A DNA stretch of 64,000 nt from Prolixibacteraceae bacterium. GTDB taxonomy: Bacteria > Bacteroidota > Bacteroidia > Bacteroidales > Prolixibacteraceae. The stretch's first letter is position 1. Each line of letters begins with the position of its first letter. The notes beneath the pieces are model-generated. The model was given only the letters and a program-made list of their open reading frames with translations, was not told where the DNA came from and searched no databases. Location of the stretch: the NCBI GenBank assembly GCA_028377305.1, contig JAONJW010000007.1:1-64000 (forward strand), read 5' to 3'. Positions 26,476 through 36,603 of the stretch are shown here, in pieces. Both the position numbers and the translations under genes were made by a program.

Positions 26476-26876
26476 TACAGTTCTGTACTGGATCAGATTA
26501 CTACAAGGAAAAAATACTAAAGAACTTACAGAGCAAACCATTGAGGCATTAAGACCTACTAAAGACCAATACACACTATCGCTTCTGACAATGATAGATA
26601 ATTTTATCTTGCATTCAAATCATAAATACATATCTGTTTCTTTAAACATTGATTTCCATTTTGTTTACCCATATTAATACAGGGAAAGAGTGGTAAATTA
26701 AAACCTTAATAAGTTGATTAGATAGTATATCCCAAGAGGAAGCTCATTTGAAGATTTAACACAGAAGGAAATATCATGGGTGCTAGCTAAACTTAATGAC
26801 TGAACGCATAAAAGATATGGCTATTATAAGCCTATTGAAATTTGAAATCGATAGAAAAGTTGCATTTATCTCTTGA
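26476..26876 (+). pseudogene. Decayed IS30-family transposase, C-terminal remnant
   Basis: One frame reads VLYWIRLLQGKNTKELTEQTIEALRP, then LHSNHKYISVSLNIDFHFVYPY, stop, then NLNKLIR, stop, YIPRGSSFEDLTQKEISWVLAKLND, stop, THKRYGYYKPIEI, stop, and a shifted KVAFIS end. This order follows the C-terminal part of IS30-family DDE transposases (DFYFA-PY, N-NGLIRQY-PKG-F, LN-RPRKR-GY-TP-E, VAF-T). Several in-frame stops and one frameshift make it dead. No terminal inverted repeats or N-terminal part could be found. Confidence 0.65.
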
Positions 26877-27034
26877 ATTCAGATACTATAATAAACAGGT
26901 GGTCATTAAACGAATCATGATTAATAATCTTTTTCATTATGCTCTGAAACATTTAGTCAAAAAGATCTTTGCCTGTAGATAAAAAAATTACATTTTTCCT
27001 ATATATTTGAACAAAATAATCAAGTAATATATAT

Positions 27035-28099
27035 ATGGAAAATAACTATCTCGTAATCATGGCTGGTGGCATTGGCAGTAGGTTTTGGCCGATGAGCACT
27101 TCTGAAACACCTAAACAGTTTCTTGATATATTAGGGACAGGAAAAACAATGATACAGCAGACGGTCGATCGCATAAAAGATATTATTCCAACACAAAACA
27201 TCTACATCGTCACAAGCAGCAACTACAAAACGATTATTAAAGAACAATTACCATTCTTAGATGATGGTCAAGTGCTTCTAGAGCCATGTATGCGAAATAC
27301 GGCTCCATGTATTGCATATGCCAGTTACAAGATATATACACAAAATAAAAATGCTAATATTGTAGTGGCACCATCAGATCATTTGATTACAGATGAAACA
27401 GGATTTAGATCAATTATCAATAAAGCATTGGAATTTACATGTAAACAAAATGTACTTTTAACACTTGGCATTAGACCTCATCGTCCCGAAACAGGATATG
27501 GTTACATTCAATCAGTAAAAGAAGATATCCAAATTGGTGAAATAAATAAAGTCCAATCTTTCAAAGAAAAACCAGACCATGAAACAGCAAAACAATATGT
27601 AAATGCTAGAGAATATTTATGGAATTCTGGAATTTTTATTTGGAGTGCTCAAAGCATTATAAAAGCCTTTGAAAAGTCACTACCAGAGATAGCCAATACT
27701 TTTGCTAAAGGAAAGGGTGTTTATAATACGCCTAAAGAACAAGAGTACATCGACAATGCGTACCCTGAATGCCAAAATATTTCTATTGACTATGGGATAC
27801 TAGAAAAAGCAAATAACATATTTGTTTTAGCATCAGAGTTTGGATGGAGTGATCTAGGTACATGGGGAAGTTTGTGGGAGAAAAGAAAAAGGGATAATAA
27901 TGGTAACAGTGTAGTAGGAAGTGGTGTTCATTTATTCGAATGCAACAACACCATTGTGACCGTTCCAGAAAATCGTTCTTTTGTAATTCAAGGCCTTGAC
28001 AATTACATTGTAGTAGAAGCAAATGGCATTGTAATGGTATGTAAAAAGGAAGAAGAACAAAGAATTAAAGAATTTCGAGAAAAAGTTCTTATAAAATAA
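27035..28099 (+). CDS. manC: Mannose-1-phosphate guanylyltransferase
   Basis: Makes GDP-mannose from mannose-1-phosphate and GTP. The 354-residue protein has the pyrophosphorylase signature MAGGIGSRFWPMST, VAPSDHLI, GYGYIQ, FKEKPD and WNSGIFIW. The length shows only the nucleotidyltransferase domain, with no phosphomannose isomerase fusion. TATATTTG at 27002-27009 fits a -7 element. It leads a short set of exopolysaccharide genes (GT2, SLBB export). Confidence 0.92.
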   Translation: MENNYLVIMAGGIGSRFWPMSTSETPKQFLDILGTGKTMIQQTVDRIKDIIPTQNIYIVTSSNYKTIIKEQLPFLDDGQVLLEPCMRNTAPCIAYASYKIYTQNKNANIVVAPSDHLITDETGFRSIINKALEFTCKQNVLLTLGIRPHRPETGYGYIQSVKEDIQIGEINKVQSFKEKPDHETAKQYVNAREYLWNSGIFIWSAQSIIKAFEKSLPEIANTFAKGKGVYNTPKEQEYIDNAYPECQNISIDYGILEKANNIFVLASEFGWSDLGTWGSLWEKRKRDNNGNSVVGSGVHLFECNNTIVTVPENRSFVIQGLDNYIVVEANGIVMVCKKEEEQRIKEFREKVLIK

Positions 28100-28262
28100 C
28101 AATACAGGGATCGTCTTTTTAACTAAGGATTATCCCTTACTTATATCATACCTTTGGATCTTATACACAAATAAAAAGTCGTTCTAGAATAGACTATTTT
28201 CTCAAATTTTTCGTTCTAATTTTAAGAAGAATATAAAACCAAACTACAACATTAGAATTTGA

Positions 28263-29132
28263 ATGAGAGACATTACGGCATCTATTGTATTGTATAATAC
28301 TCCTATGTCTGAAATTAATCTGACATTAAAAACGTTACTAGGAGCTAGAAGACTCAAGCATATATATATAATTGACAATTCACCAATTCCATTATTATCT
28401 AACGTAGAATATAATAATAAGTTCACCACCTATATTTTCTGTAATAAGAATTTAGGGTATGGGAAAGCACATAATATTGCAATACAGGAGACTCTTTTAA
28501 GAAATACAAAGTATCATATAGTATTAAATACAGATATGGAATTCTCTTCTGGAATAATTGAGACGCTTGGTGGTTATATGGATAGTAATAGTAGTGTTGG
28601 ACAAATAATGCCAAAGGTTTTGAATCTTGATGGTAGTATACAGGATCTTTGCAAATTAATACCGACTCCGTTCGATCTTTTAGCACGTAGATTTCTCCCA
28701 AAGAATCTTTTCAATAAAAGACATGATAGATTTACTTTAAAAGGTGCTGATTTTAACAAGATCATGAATATCCCAAATCTTTCCGGGTGTTTTATGTTTT
28801 TAAGGTCAAGTGTCCTAAGTGAAATTGGCATCTTTGATGAGCAGTTTTTATTATATGCTGAGGACATGGACTTAACAAGAAGAATTCATTCGAAATACAA
28901 AACGATATTCTTTCCCAAAACAACTGTAATCCATTATGCAAAGCATGAATCATATTCAAACCCAACGGTTATGCTTATTCATGTAGCTAGCTTAATAAAA
29001 TATTTTAATAAATGGGGATGGTTTAATGATAAGGAAAGAGATTACACTAATCTAAGAATATTGAATAAATATATTTCGTGTAATCCAAATCAATTATCTA
29101 TGACTCTTGACAATAGTAGCTATAAAATTTAA
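28263..29132 (+). CDS. Family 2 glycosyltransferase (rhamnosyltransferase-like)
   Basis: 289 residues, GT-A fold. ASIVLYNTPMSEI opens the domain, NKNLGYGKAHNIAI and LNTDMEF hold the nucleotide-binding and DxD-like parts, and FLLYAEDMDLTRRI carries the ED catalytic motif of the WbbL/RfbN-type subgroup. It is cytosolic or membrane-associated with no clear transmembrane helix. Its position between manC and a polysaccharide export gene suggests a role in surface polysaccharide assembly. Confidence 0.85.
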   Translation: MRDITASIVLYNTPMSEINLTLKTLLGARRLKHIYIIDNSPIPLLSNVEYNNKFTTYIFCNKNLGYGKAHNIAIQETLLRNTKYHIVLNTDMEFSSGIIETLGGYMDSNSSVGQIMPKVLNLDGSIQDLCKLIPTPFDLLARRFLPKNLFNKRHDRFTLKGADFNKIMNIPNLSGCFMFLRSSVLSEIGIFDEQFLLYAEDMDLTRRIHSKYKTIFFPKTTVIHYAKHESYSNPTVMLIHVASLIKYFNKWGWFNDKERDYTNLRILNKYISCNPNQLSMTLDNSSYKI

Positions 29133-29180
29133 CACAAAAATAGACTGTTTCTTTTATGATACAGCCTACTTTTGTGTTAA
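29130..29180. terminator. Bidirectional terminator between GT2 and SLBB genes
   Basis: AACACAAAAATAGACTGT and ACAGCCTACTTTTGTGTT form an 18-bp stem with two G-U or mismatch positions. It begins at the GT2 stop codon and ends 8 nt from the stop of the leftward SLBB gene. Confidence 0.75.
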
Positions 29181-29188
29181 ATACAGAA

Positions 29189-31621
29189 TCAATTTTTAGT
29201 CAGATTTACAATCGTTAAAATAGACGTAGCTAATGTAGCTAAAGATGTACCTATTGATATCCACTTAACTGTTTGATCTTGTTTTATTGGTTTTTGTGGA
29301 ACAATAATTTCAGACCCAGGTAGAACTTTTGGATATTTCCTAAACAGAATAAAATTCTTTGTTACTGCCGTTGTACCATTAGCATTGACAACATAGACTT
29401 TTGATCTTCTTGATCTCTCTCCATATCCCCCCGCTCTATTTATATATTTCTTAACGGTCAAACCTTTTTTATATACTGATGCAATAGGATTCATCACATT
29501 ACCTGAAACTCTTACAGTCTCCATATTTTTTGGAATTCTTATCTCATCTTCAGGTTGAACAAGAATGTCCAAGGGACCATGAGGATTTGATAGGATCTTC
29601 TCCAAATTTATTCCAACAATCTCAGTTCTATCCTGTTCAACTTTCATATTTATCTCATCATCAGCAGCAAGATTTCTCAACTTTTCTAGTTCAATATCAG
29701 ACAAATGAGTTGTTCTAACTAACATTGCGCCATTCACAAATGCATCCGGTGTAACGCCACCAGCACGTTTAATTATATCTGAAATATGATCTTTCTTAGA
29801 TATAATGCTATAATCACCTGCATACAATACTTCACCTCTTAATTGAACGGAACCAAATTTACGTCTTCCAGGAGCTCGTCGAATATATACAACATCAAAT
29901 GGCTGAAGTACAAAACCTTGACCTTCTGATGATAATTTAAGATCTCTATCTACACTAAAGCTATAATAATGCGAAATTGTATCTGAAAGAACAGATGCTT
30001 CTTGATTTGTTAGGCTTCTTGCAACTTCAATAAAAGAAACATCAGCATCTCGTGTAAAGCCTCCTGCTCTTACAATAAGATCTTGTAAAGTCATATTCTC
30101 AACATATGGATACTCTCCTGGATTATTAAGTTCACCAAATACTCGAACATTTTTAATTTCATGCATCTCGAAACGAGAACGGATTGTGACCACATCATCA
30201 GATCTCATAGCCACATCTGATTCACCATTCAAAATACTACGCAAATCAAAGGAAATATTCTCTAACTCCCTATTCTCCAGCGTTCGAGTCAAAAAACCTC
30301 TATCTAAATATGCATCTTCTCGTAACCCAGAAGCTTCTTTGATTAGAGTAGATAATTGCATATTATCCTTCAACTGATATGCTCCTGGTCTATATACAGC
30401 TCCTTTAATAACTACTTTATTTTTGAATTTATTAAGTACTTTATCAGCACTTGCGATATCTCCATTGTTAAGTGTAAAGTTATTAAATGATCCAATATTG
30501 ATAACCTGAATTTCTTTTAGCCCATCAACAATACGCTCAATTTTTACTTTATTTTTAAATGCATCATCTGCAAATCCTCCAGAATATTTCAATAAATCAC
30601 CAAACGATTCTCCTTCTAATAATTCATATTTCATGGGTTTTCGAAAAGAACCAATTAACTCAACTCTACTCTTGTAACCTGGAATATAAATTACATCATT
30701 ATCCCTCAACTGAACATCTTTATTAATAGTCCCATTAATGAGAAAATCATATAAATCAATATGAGCAATAATCTTATTACTACGAACGACTCTCACATCA
30801 CGAAAAGATCCATTAATATTTGGCCCTCCAGATGCATACAATGCATTAAATGCAGTTGAATTTGCAGGCAATGAATAAGTTCCAGGGATTACAGCGTCTC
30901 CCATCACAATAATTTTAATATCGTGTTGCCATGACAATGCTACATCTGCAAATATTGATGGGGTTGTACCTTTCATTCCTGAATAGATACCAACTAACAT
31001 TTGTTTAATTGTTTTAACAGCACTTTTAAATGTTTTCCCTTTTACATATATTGGTCCCAAATCTGGAATCAATATCGCACCAGAAGAATTAACAGTTAGT
31101 TGATATGTAGCTTGTGCATCTCCCCATATCTGAATTGTTATTTCATCTTCTTCAGATATGATATAATCATCTGAAACATTGACTATTCCTGAAGGCGAAA
31201 ATGACACATTTCTTGTCATAAACAACGAAGCGCCGAAGATCTCCTTAAGCTCTTCATCTACAATAACATCTCTTCTATTATCTTCTAATAGTTCACTGGT
31301 CCTATCTTGACTATGTGGTTTTGTTGTCTTACCTTTACTAATATTATTACGTGAAGCAGTTGATGAACTTGATGCCCCTCCCATACCAGACAGCCTCATT
31401 TTTAATTCCGACACCTGAGTTTCTGAAGCTCCCCGTTGCTTAGCAATCATTAATGCTTGATCAACAGTCAATCCTCTCTTCGTAATTTCATCTTTAATCT
31501 TAGTAATCTGCATATCACTAAGCTCAGACACATTTACCGTTGCAGGATCAATATTTTGAGTAAAGCCAAGGCTTGCTGTTATTATAAAAACAGCAACTAG
31601 AAGTAATATTCTCTTTCCCAT
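29189..31621 (-). CDS. Polysaccharide export protein with multiple SLBB domains (Wza-like)
   Basis: 810 residues with a signal peptide (to GFTQ). A helical N-terminal segment precedes the Poly_export domain (YIISEEDEITIQIWGDAQATYQLTVNSSGAILIPDLGPIYVKG). Several SLBB repeats follow (examples VIPGTYSLPANSTAFNALYASGG, RPGAYQLKDNMQLSTLIKEASG, NPGEYPYVENMTLQDLIVRAGG, YAGDYSIISKKDHISDIIKRAGG). The C-terminal ISIGTSLATLATSILTIVNL is a possible membrane segment. It should form the outer-membrane/periplasmic channel for exopolysaccharide. It is longer than E. coli Wza, as is usual in Bacteroidota. Confidence 0.9.
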   Translation of the reverse strand: MGKRILLLVAVFIITASLGFTQNIDPATVNVSELSDMQITKIKDEITKRGLTVDQALMIAKQRGASETQVSELKMRLSGMGGASSSSTASRNNISKGKTTKPHSQDRTSELLEDNRRDVIVDEELKEIFGASLFMTRNVSFSPSGIVNVSDDYIISEEDEITIQIWGDAQATYQLTVNSSGAILIPDLGPIYVKGKTFKSAVKTIKQMLVGIYSGMKGTTPSIFADVALSWQHDIKIIVMGDAVIPGTYSLPANSTAFNALYASGGPNINGSFRDVRVVRSNKIIAHIDLYDFLINGTINKDVQLRDNDVIYIPGYKSRVELIGSFRKPMKYELLEGESFGDLLKYSGGFADDAFKNKVKIERIVDGLKEIQVINIGSFNNFTLNNGDIASADKVLNKFKNKVVIKGAVYRPGAYQLKDNMQLSTLIKEASGLREDAYLDRGFLTRTLENRELENISFDLRSILNGESDVAMRSDDVVTIRSRFEMHEIKNVRVFGELNNPGEYPYVENMTLQDLIVRAGGFTRDADVSFIEVARSLTNQEASVLSDTISHYYSFSVDRDLKLSSEGQGFVLQPFDVVYIRRAPGRRKFGSVQLRGEVLYAGDYSIISKKDHISDIIKRAGGVTPDAFVNGAMLVRTTHLSDIELEKLRNLAADDEINMKVEQDRTEIVGINLEKILSNPHGPLDILVQPEDEIRIPKNMETVRVSGNVMNPIASVYKKGLTVKKYINRAGGYGERSRRSKVYVVNANGTTAVTKNFILFRKYPKVLPGSEIIVPQKPIKQDQTVKWISIGTSLATLATSILTIVNLTKN

Positions 31622-31744
31622 ATAATTTTTTAGTAAGTTCTCAGCACGTTGTAGTCTAACTGCGTAACAAGGCTTTTATTAATAACATAAATTTCAACAA
31701 AAATAAACACCTCATGTTATAACGCAAACTTTTTTACTATATTG

Positions 31745-32827
31745 TTAATGAACACTATCAATTTCGTAATCGATCAATATTCCATCTTTAGTCACTAAAA
31801 TCACTTCCAACTCCGATGAGCTTAAAAGTGGAAGACAAACTTGTTTGCATTTTTTTAAAATATGCTGATAAAAAACACTTGATTGTTGCATTGGTATAAT
31901 GGAGGGTAATTGCCCTGCCAAGGAAATTTTTAATATCTCAGACTGTATTTGTTTGTTATATCCACAATCCTTTGCCAATACAGATAACCATTTTGGGGAA
32001 AACTGTACTTTATGGCTATGAGTATCCAAATAGCCTTGGGCCAATTTAACGGCTTTACCCAACATGATACAAATTGTGATCTTCTTTATCCGGCTCTGGT
32101 CTATTATTTTAAGAGTCTCGCCTATAAAATTACCATATTGAATATAGTGAAGATCTGAATAGTCAGTGAGGCTTGCTTTTACATATTTCTCACTCCGGCC
32201 TCCAGAATTAAGAATCACATGAGATCCTCCATTCTCATCTAAGACACGTACCCCTTGAGCTATTGAAGCAACAAAAGCATCTGAAGAATATGGTTTCACG
32301 ACACCAGTAGTACCAATAATAGATATCCCTCCTATAATACCGACTCTAGGATTAAAGGTCTTTTTTGCAACCTCCTCACCCTCTGGCACAAATGGCTCAA
32401 CAATAAAACCTCCTTCATATCTATTTTTAAAAGCCTCCTTATACAGAAGCTTTGTAATCATCTCTCTCGGAGTAGGATTTATTGCAGGCTCCCCAACATC
32501 TAACGAAAGACCTGGAAGAGTAACCAGCCCTATTCCAACACCTCTTTTAAAAACGACTTCTTTTTTTTCGATTAATGTCACACTACACCCAATCTCCAAA
32601 CCATGCGTATCATCTGGATCATCACCACCATCTTTAGTAACACTTGCTTTAGCTGAGTTTTCATCTTTAGAAAGATTATACACTTCATACTTCACAAACT
32701 CTCCTGTAGGAATAAAAACTCCAACTGAAGAAGGTTCTTTTTTATCAAAAAGTTGAATTAAACAAGCTTTTACCGCCAACGTAACACATGTCCCAGTACT
32801 ATAACCATTTCTAAGTTTATTTTTCAT
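31745..32827 (-). CDS. cbiD: Cobalt-precorrin-5B C1-methyltransferase
   Basis: 360 residues. LRNGYSTGTCVTLAVKACL is the CbiD N-terminal signature, followed by GGDDPDDTHG, GVGIGLVTLPGL, GEPAINPTPREMI and GIIGGISIIGTTGVVKPYS. It methylates C1 of the corrin ring in the anaerobic B12 pathway. It is the last gene of the leftward operon, 12 nt after cobK. Confidence 0.95.
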   Translation of the reverse strand: MKNKLRNGYSTGTCVTLAVKACLIQLFDKKEPSSVGVFIPTGEFVKYEVYNLSKDENSAKASVTKDGGDDPDDTHGLEIGCSVTLIEKKEVVFKRGVGIGLVTLPGLSLDVGEPAINPTPREMITKLLYKEAFKNRYEGGFIVEPFVPEGEEVAKKTFNPRVGIIGGISIIGTTGVVKPYSSDAFVASIAQGVRVLDENGGSHVILNSGGRSEKYVKASLTDYSDLHYIQYGNFIGETLKIIDQSRIKKITICIMLGKAVKLAQGYLDTHSHKVQFSPKWLSVLAKDCGYNKQIQSEILKISLAGQLPSIIPMQQSSVFYQHILKKCKQVCLPLLSSSELEVILVTKDGILIDYEIDSVH

Positions 32828-32839
32828 CTTATGACTATT

Positions 32840-33583
32840 TTAGATTAGTTGTTCTAATAGTTCTTCATTAGCCGTTACAAGATGATCATAGCATGGAAGA
32901 TTTGGTCGTTTCCATACCCACATACTGATACCCAATTTAGATGCAACCTGAAGCTTCTCTTCAAAGAAACCACTCGAACCGCTCTCCTTGGTAATCATTA
33001 TGTCAATACCCAATCGTTCCATCAGCAACTCTTGTTCTCCTACATCTATTTTAGAAGGAAAGAGGTGCAAACATGATGGGGCGACACCTAACTGCTCCGC
33101 AATTAACTTTGATCGCTGACAATCAATAATTCGATAATAGAGTTTCGACTTTATTTTAGCTTCTATATATTTTGAAATATTCTGAACGCCAGTCATCACA
33201 AAGATATTTTTAGCATCTATCGTCGTAAGTGCGGAAACAATTTCAGCAATAGAATCAAAATAAGTAACAGAAGTATGTTCAATGGACACATACTCTCGTT
33301 CATATCGAATTAATCTGACATCTAATATATTAGCTACATTAAAAATATTACGATGCAATTCTAATGCAAAAGGATGAGCAGCATCAATTACCTTAGTTAC
33401 ACCCATCTCATTAAAGGCTCGAATCATATCGTTTGGAGTCATAGCTCCGAAACGATATGTTCCTCTCTTTCCAAGTTCAATCTTTACTTTTGTTTTAGTA
33501 GAGTATACATATGGTAATCTCAAGTGTTCCAAAACTTCGACACACTTTTTACCTTCCGTGGTTCCTCCAAAAATCCAAATCAT
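32840..33583 (-). CDS. cbiJ: Precorrin-6x / cobalt-precorrin-6A reductase
   Basis: About 247 residues from ATG at 33583 (MIWIFGGTTEGKKCVEVL). This start sits one base after the stop of the preceding fusion gene; the track start at 33661 overlaps that gene and adds 26 residues of unlikely sequence. CobK/CbiJ motifs: FGGTTEGK, RFGAMTPNDM, VIDAAHPFA, LIRYERE and ITKESGSSGFFEEK. It is an NADPH-dependent reductase of the corrin macrocycle. Confidence 0.92.
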   Translation of the reverse strand: MIWIFGGTTEGKKCVEVLEHLRLPYVYSTKTKVKIELGKRGTYRFGAMTPNDMIRAFNEMGVTKVIDAAHPFALELHRNIFNVANILDVRLIRYEREYVSIEHTSVTYFDSIAEIVSALTTIDAKNIFVMTGVQNISKYIEAKIKSKLYYRIIDCQRSKLIAEQLGVAPSCLHLFPSKIDVGEQELLMERLGIDIMITKESGSSGFFEEKLQVASKLGISMWVWKRPNLPCYDHLVTANEELLEQLI

Positions 33584-33584
33584 T

Positions 33585-35393
33585 CTATGTTCGATAAAGA
33601 TGTTTAAACTCGTGTGCATAAAGTCGAGAAAGACCTTTTCTATTTCCAATAGCTTCTCCAACTACAATAAGTGTAGTCAAAGTCAAGTTATTGTCCTTTA
33701 CTAAGGATACAAGTTGTGATAGAGATCCTCTAAAAATCTTCTCATCTTTCCATGTCAACTTATGACAGACAGCTACAGGTGTCTCGGGACCATAATGTTC
33801 CAACAGTTGAGCTTGAACAGAGTCAACCAATGTAGCGCTTAAATAGATACACATGGTACTTTGAGAACGTGCCAACTGGTGTAATTTCTCACCTTCAGGC
33901 ATCTTAGTACGCCCCTCTCCTCTAGTTAAGATAATCGTTTGCGTTTTCTCTGGAATGGTAAACTGAGACTTTAATTGTGATGCTGCTGCCTGAAATGACG
34001 ATATACCAGGAGTAATATGACAAGACATCTCATGCTTTTCCATGATAGCCATCTGCTCCTGTATGGCTCCATAGATACATGGATCACCAGTATGAAGACG
34101 AACAACCAACATTCCTTTATCATAAAACTCTTTCATCAAAGCAACCTGTTCTTCTAAATTCATCGAAGCTGAACTTCTAACCACAGCACCCTCTTTTGCA
34201 TAATAAGTGAGCTCCTTAGGCACCAAGGATCCAGCATACAAGATTAGGTCGGCCTCTTGAAGAAATCGCTTGCCTCTTACAGAAACTAATTCCGGATCAC
34301 CAGGACCTGCTCCAACAATCTCAACATGACCAGATCTTAACATTGTGACATCAATAGATATCGCATATGTAAAATCCATCTCATCAACCTTCCCTTTTGA
34401 CTTAGAGACAAGTAATGTTCTCTGATTATCATCATATAGCGATGAAGATTCACTCACACCATAAAATCCAGTGTGCTTAAATACGACATCTGATGGATTA
34501 AGAATCTCTACCCCATTTAACTTTTCTGAATCATATGTATTAAAAGGAACCTTTAGTTCTTTAGCAATAAATTTAAGTGCAGGCTCACCAGATCTTATAT
34601 CTGCACTATTTAATGATGCAATAGCAAATGGATTAATTTTCAATGCTTTTAACTCTTCAATAAGATGCTCCATTAACCCTTCAGGAGAAATACCTCTATG
34701 ACATCCCATTCCTAAATGCAAGACACTCGGAATCCATTTGATAGTTGGAATATTCCATTCATAATCAAATGGTGAGACTTGTAAAACATATTCAAATAAT
34801 GAAGGATCGATTTCTTCTTTCTTATAAAAAACTTGAATATGATCTGGAGCTGTTCGATCCAAATAGCTAGCACCTTTATCTTTTACATCTAATAATAAAG
34901 CACCCTTACGTTGATTGACAAACAGAGAGATTATTTCATTTAACGAAGCATCTACAACCTCTGAATGATAACCGAATTGACGATCTATCGTATCTAAAGC
35001 CCAAAGGTCTAAAGTATCACTTGCAGTAGAAATCGCAGCCCATCCCCCTAATACACGAGCAATGTCTTTGGCTAGATTATTTGCACCTCCAATATGTCCT
35101 GAAACCACAGGGGTTACAATATTACCTAGCACATCCACGTTCACTATTGCAGGGTCCGTTTTTTTATCTTGTAGACATGGGGCAATCGTGCGAACACAAA
35201 TTCCTAAAGCTCCAACAAAAATAAATCCATCATAATTTGAATATTCAGTCGCAAACCATTGTGATAAACTATCTATCTTTTTGCCTTCACCAAATTTAGA
35301 GCTACTAAACAACTCAAAGTTGGTATATTCTTTTGCTAGAATCGCTCCTGTTTCAGAGCCTCTCTTAGATGAAGAGATAACTGCAATCTTCAT
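33585..35393 (-). CDS. Fusion: cobalt-precorrin-5A hydrolase (CbiG) + precorrin-4 C11-methyltransferase (CbiF/CobM)
   Basis: 602 residues. The N-terminal ~350 residues are CbiG: AVISSSKRGSETGA, GALGICVRTIAP, VSGHIGGANNLAKDIARVLGG, and LHLGMGCHRGISPEGL in its C-terminal subdomain. From about residue 355 a CbiF/CobM methyltransferase follows: VEIVGAGPGDPELVSVRGKRFL, LHTGDPCIYGA, ITPGISSFQAAA. The joined enzymes act on neighbouring steps: C11 methylation, then opening of the delta-lactone and loss of the C20-derived two-carbon unit. The gene lies in the B12 operon, 11 nt after cobL. Confidence 0.92.
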   Translation of the reverse strand: MKIAVISSSKRGSETGAILAKEYTNFELFSSSKFGEGKKIDSLSQWFATEYSNYDGFIFVGALGICVRTIAPCLQDKKTDPAIVNVDVLGNIVTPVVSGHIGGANNLAKDIARVLGGWAAISTASDTLDLWALDTIDRQFGYHSEVVDASLNEIISLFVNQRKGALLLDVKDKGASYLDRTAPDHIQVFYKKEEIDPSLFEYVLQVSPFDYEWNIPTIKWIPSVLHLGMGCHRGISPEGLMEHLIEELKALKINPFAIASLNSADIRSGEPALKFIAKELKVPFNTYDSEKLNGVEILNPSDVVFKHTGFYGVSESSSLYDDNQRTLLVSKSKGKVDEMDFTYAISIDVTMLRSGHVEIVGAGPGDPELVSVRGKRFLQEADLILYAGSLVPKELTYYAKEGAVVRSSASMNLEEQVALMKEFYDKGMLVVRLHTGDPCIYGAIQEQMAIMEKHEMSCHITPGISSFQAAASQLKSQFTIPEKTQTIILTRGEGRTKMPEGEKLHQLARSQSTMCIYLSATLVDSVQAQLLEHYGPETPVAVCHKLTWKDEKIFRGSLSQLVSLVKDNNLTLTTLIVVGEAIGNRKGLSRLYAHEFKHLYRT

Positions 35394-35404
35394 ATCTTAA
35401 TTAT

Positions 35405-36592
35405 TTATTTTTGTTTCATCATAACGATTACACTCACGGGATTGAATGTATCAAGCTGAATGTGAGACTTCTCTTCTATTTGATAATCTTTATCGAGTAA
35501 AGTTTGAATAAATGTACTCGCACTCTCCTCCTTCACCGCATTGGTGGCAATAATTCCACCAACTGGTAGTATGGAATCAATACGATCAAGTATTTCGGCT
35601 AACTTCCCCCCATGACCACCAATAAACACGGCATCGGGTCTAGGATAGTCATCTATATCTTGATTCAAAAAATCTCCAATAACGTATTCAATACCCGGGG
35701 CACCAAATCTCTTCATATTATCTGTGATGATCTCTTCCGATACCAATCTCTTCTCGAAAGCGACCACTTTTAACTTTGGGTATAATCTTTTCGCCTCAAT
35801 AGATACTGATCCAGTACAAAACCCAACATCCCAAAACACCTTTTTTGCATGCATCTGCATCAAAGAGATAGTATGCAGACGATAGATTGGTTTTGTCATC
35901 ATATTTGGACGACCATTCAAATATTTAAATTGGTCATTAGACACACCGATAGGAAAACTACGATCTGCTTTACGATGTAATATAATATTATTAAGTGGTG
36001 CAAATTCTTGATGAATACAATCATTCAAAGTCAATGTTATCACCCGCTCAGAATCACCTCCTAAATTTTCCCCAACCGAAATATCATAATTATCATAACC
36101 CGAATCAAGTAGATATTGAGCAATAATTTCAGGACGTTTCTTTCGATCTGTTAATACTCCTATAATACCCTCATTACGAATCAATGCCTCATTTAATCTA
36201 TCCCATGGTCTTCCGGTACAACTGACACACATCATCTCTTCATACGGCAAGTTCAAACGATGTGCATGCATCTGAAGACTATTAAAATAGGGATAGTTCT
36301 CAAACGAAGCAAAAGGAAATTCTCTTTTTAATGTGGTTCCGAATCCATAAAAGAAAGGATCACCAGAGACAAAAACCACAACCGAACCATCTAACGATTG
36401 ATATGAAGACAATACCTCTGCTAGAGGTATTGTTATATTCAACCATTCATGAGACAGTGGCAGTAGATGCTTCACTCGTTCGTAATGACGTTTTCCACCA
36501 GAGAAATAATAGTTCCCAGAGATCAAATCCCCTACTTCATCAGTGGGAACATAATTAGATGTATCTGAGATTCCTACAAGTATAAATTTCAT
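35405..36592 (-). CDS. cobL: Precorrin-6Y C5,15-methyltransferase, CbiE-CbiT fusion
   Basis: 395 residues. The CbiE-like half (about 1-205) has FVSGDPFFYGFGTTL and VSCTGRPWDRLNEALIRNEGIIGVLTD. The CbiT-like half has FWDVGFCTGSVSIEAKRLYP, the SAM-binding loop, and DAVFIGGHGGKL. The pair methylates C5 and C15 and decarboxylates the C12 acetate. It lies 11 nt from the next operon gene. Confidence 0.93.
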   Translation of the reverse strand: MKFILVGISDTSNYVPTDEVGDLISGNYYFSGGKRHYERVKHLLPLSHEWLNITIPLAEVLSSYQSLDGSVVVFVSGDPFFYGFGTTLKREFPFASFENYPYFNSLQMHAHRLNLPYEEMMCVSCTGRPWDRLNEALIRNEGIIGVLTDRKKRPEIIAQYLLDSGYDNYDISVGENLGGDSERVITLTLNDCIHQEFAPLNNIILHRKADRSFPIGVSNDQFKYLNGRPNMMTKPIYRLHTISLMQMHAKKVFWDVGFCTGSVSIEAKRLYPKLKVVAFEKRLVSEEIITDNMKRFGAPGIEYVIGDFLNQDIDDYPRPDAVFIGGHGGKLAEILDRIDSILPVGGIIATNAVKEESASTFIQTLLDKDYQIEEKSHIQLDTFNPVSVIVMMKQK

Positions 36593-36603
36593 AAAATCAT
36601 ATT

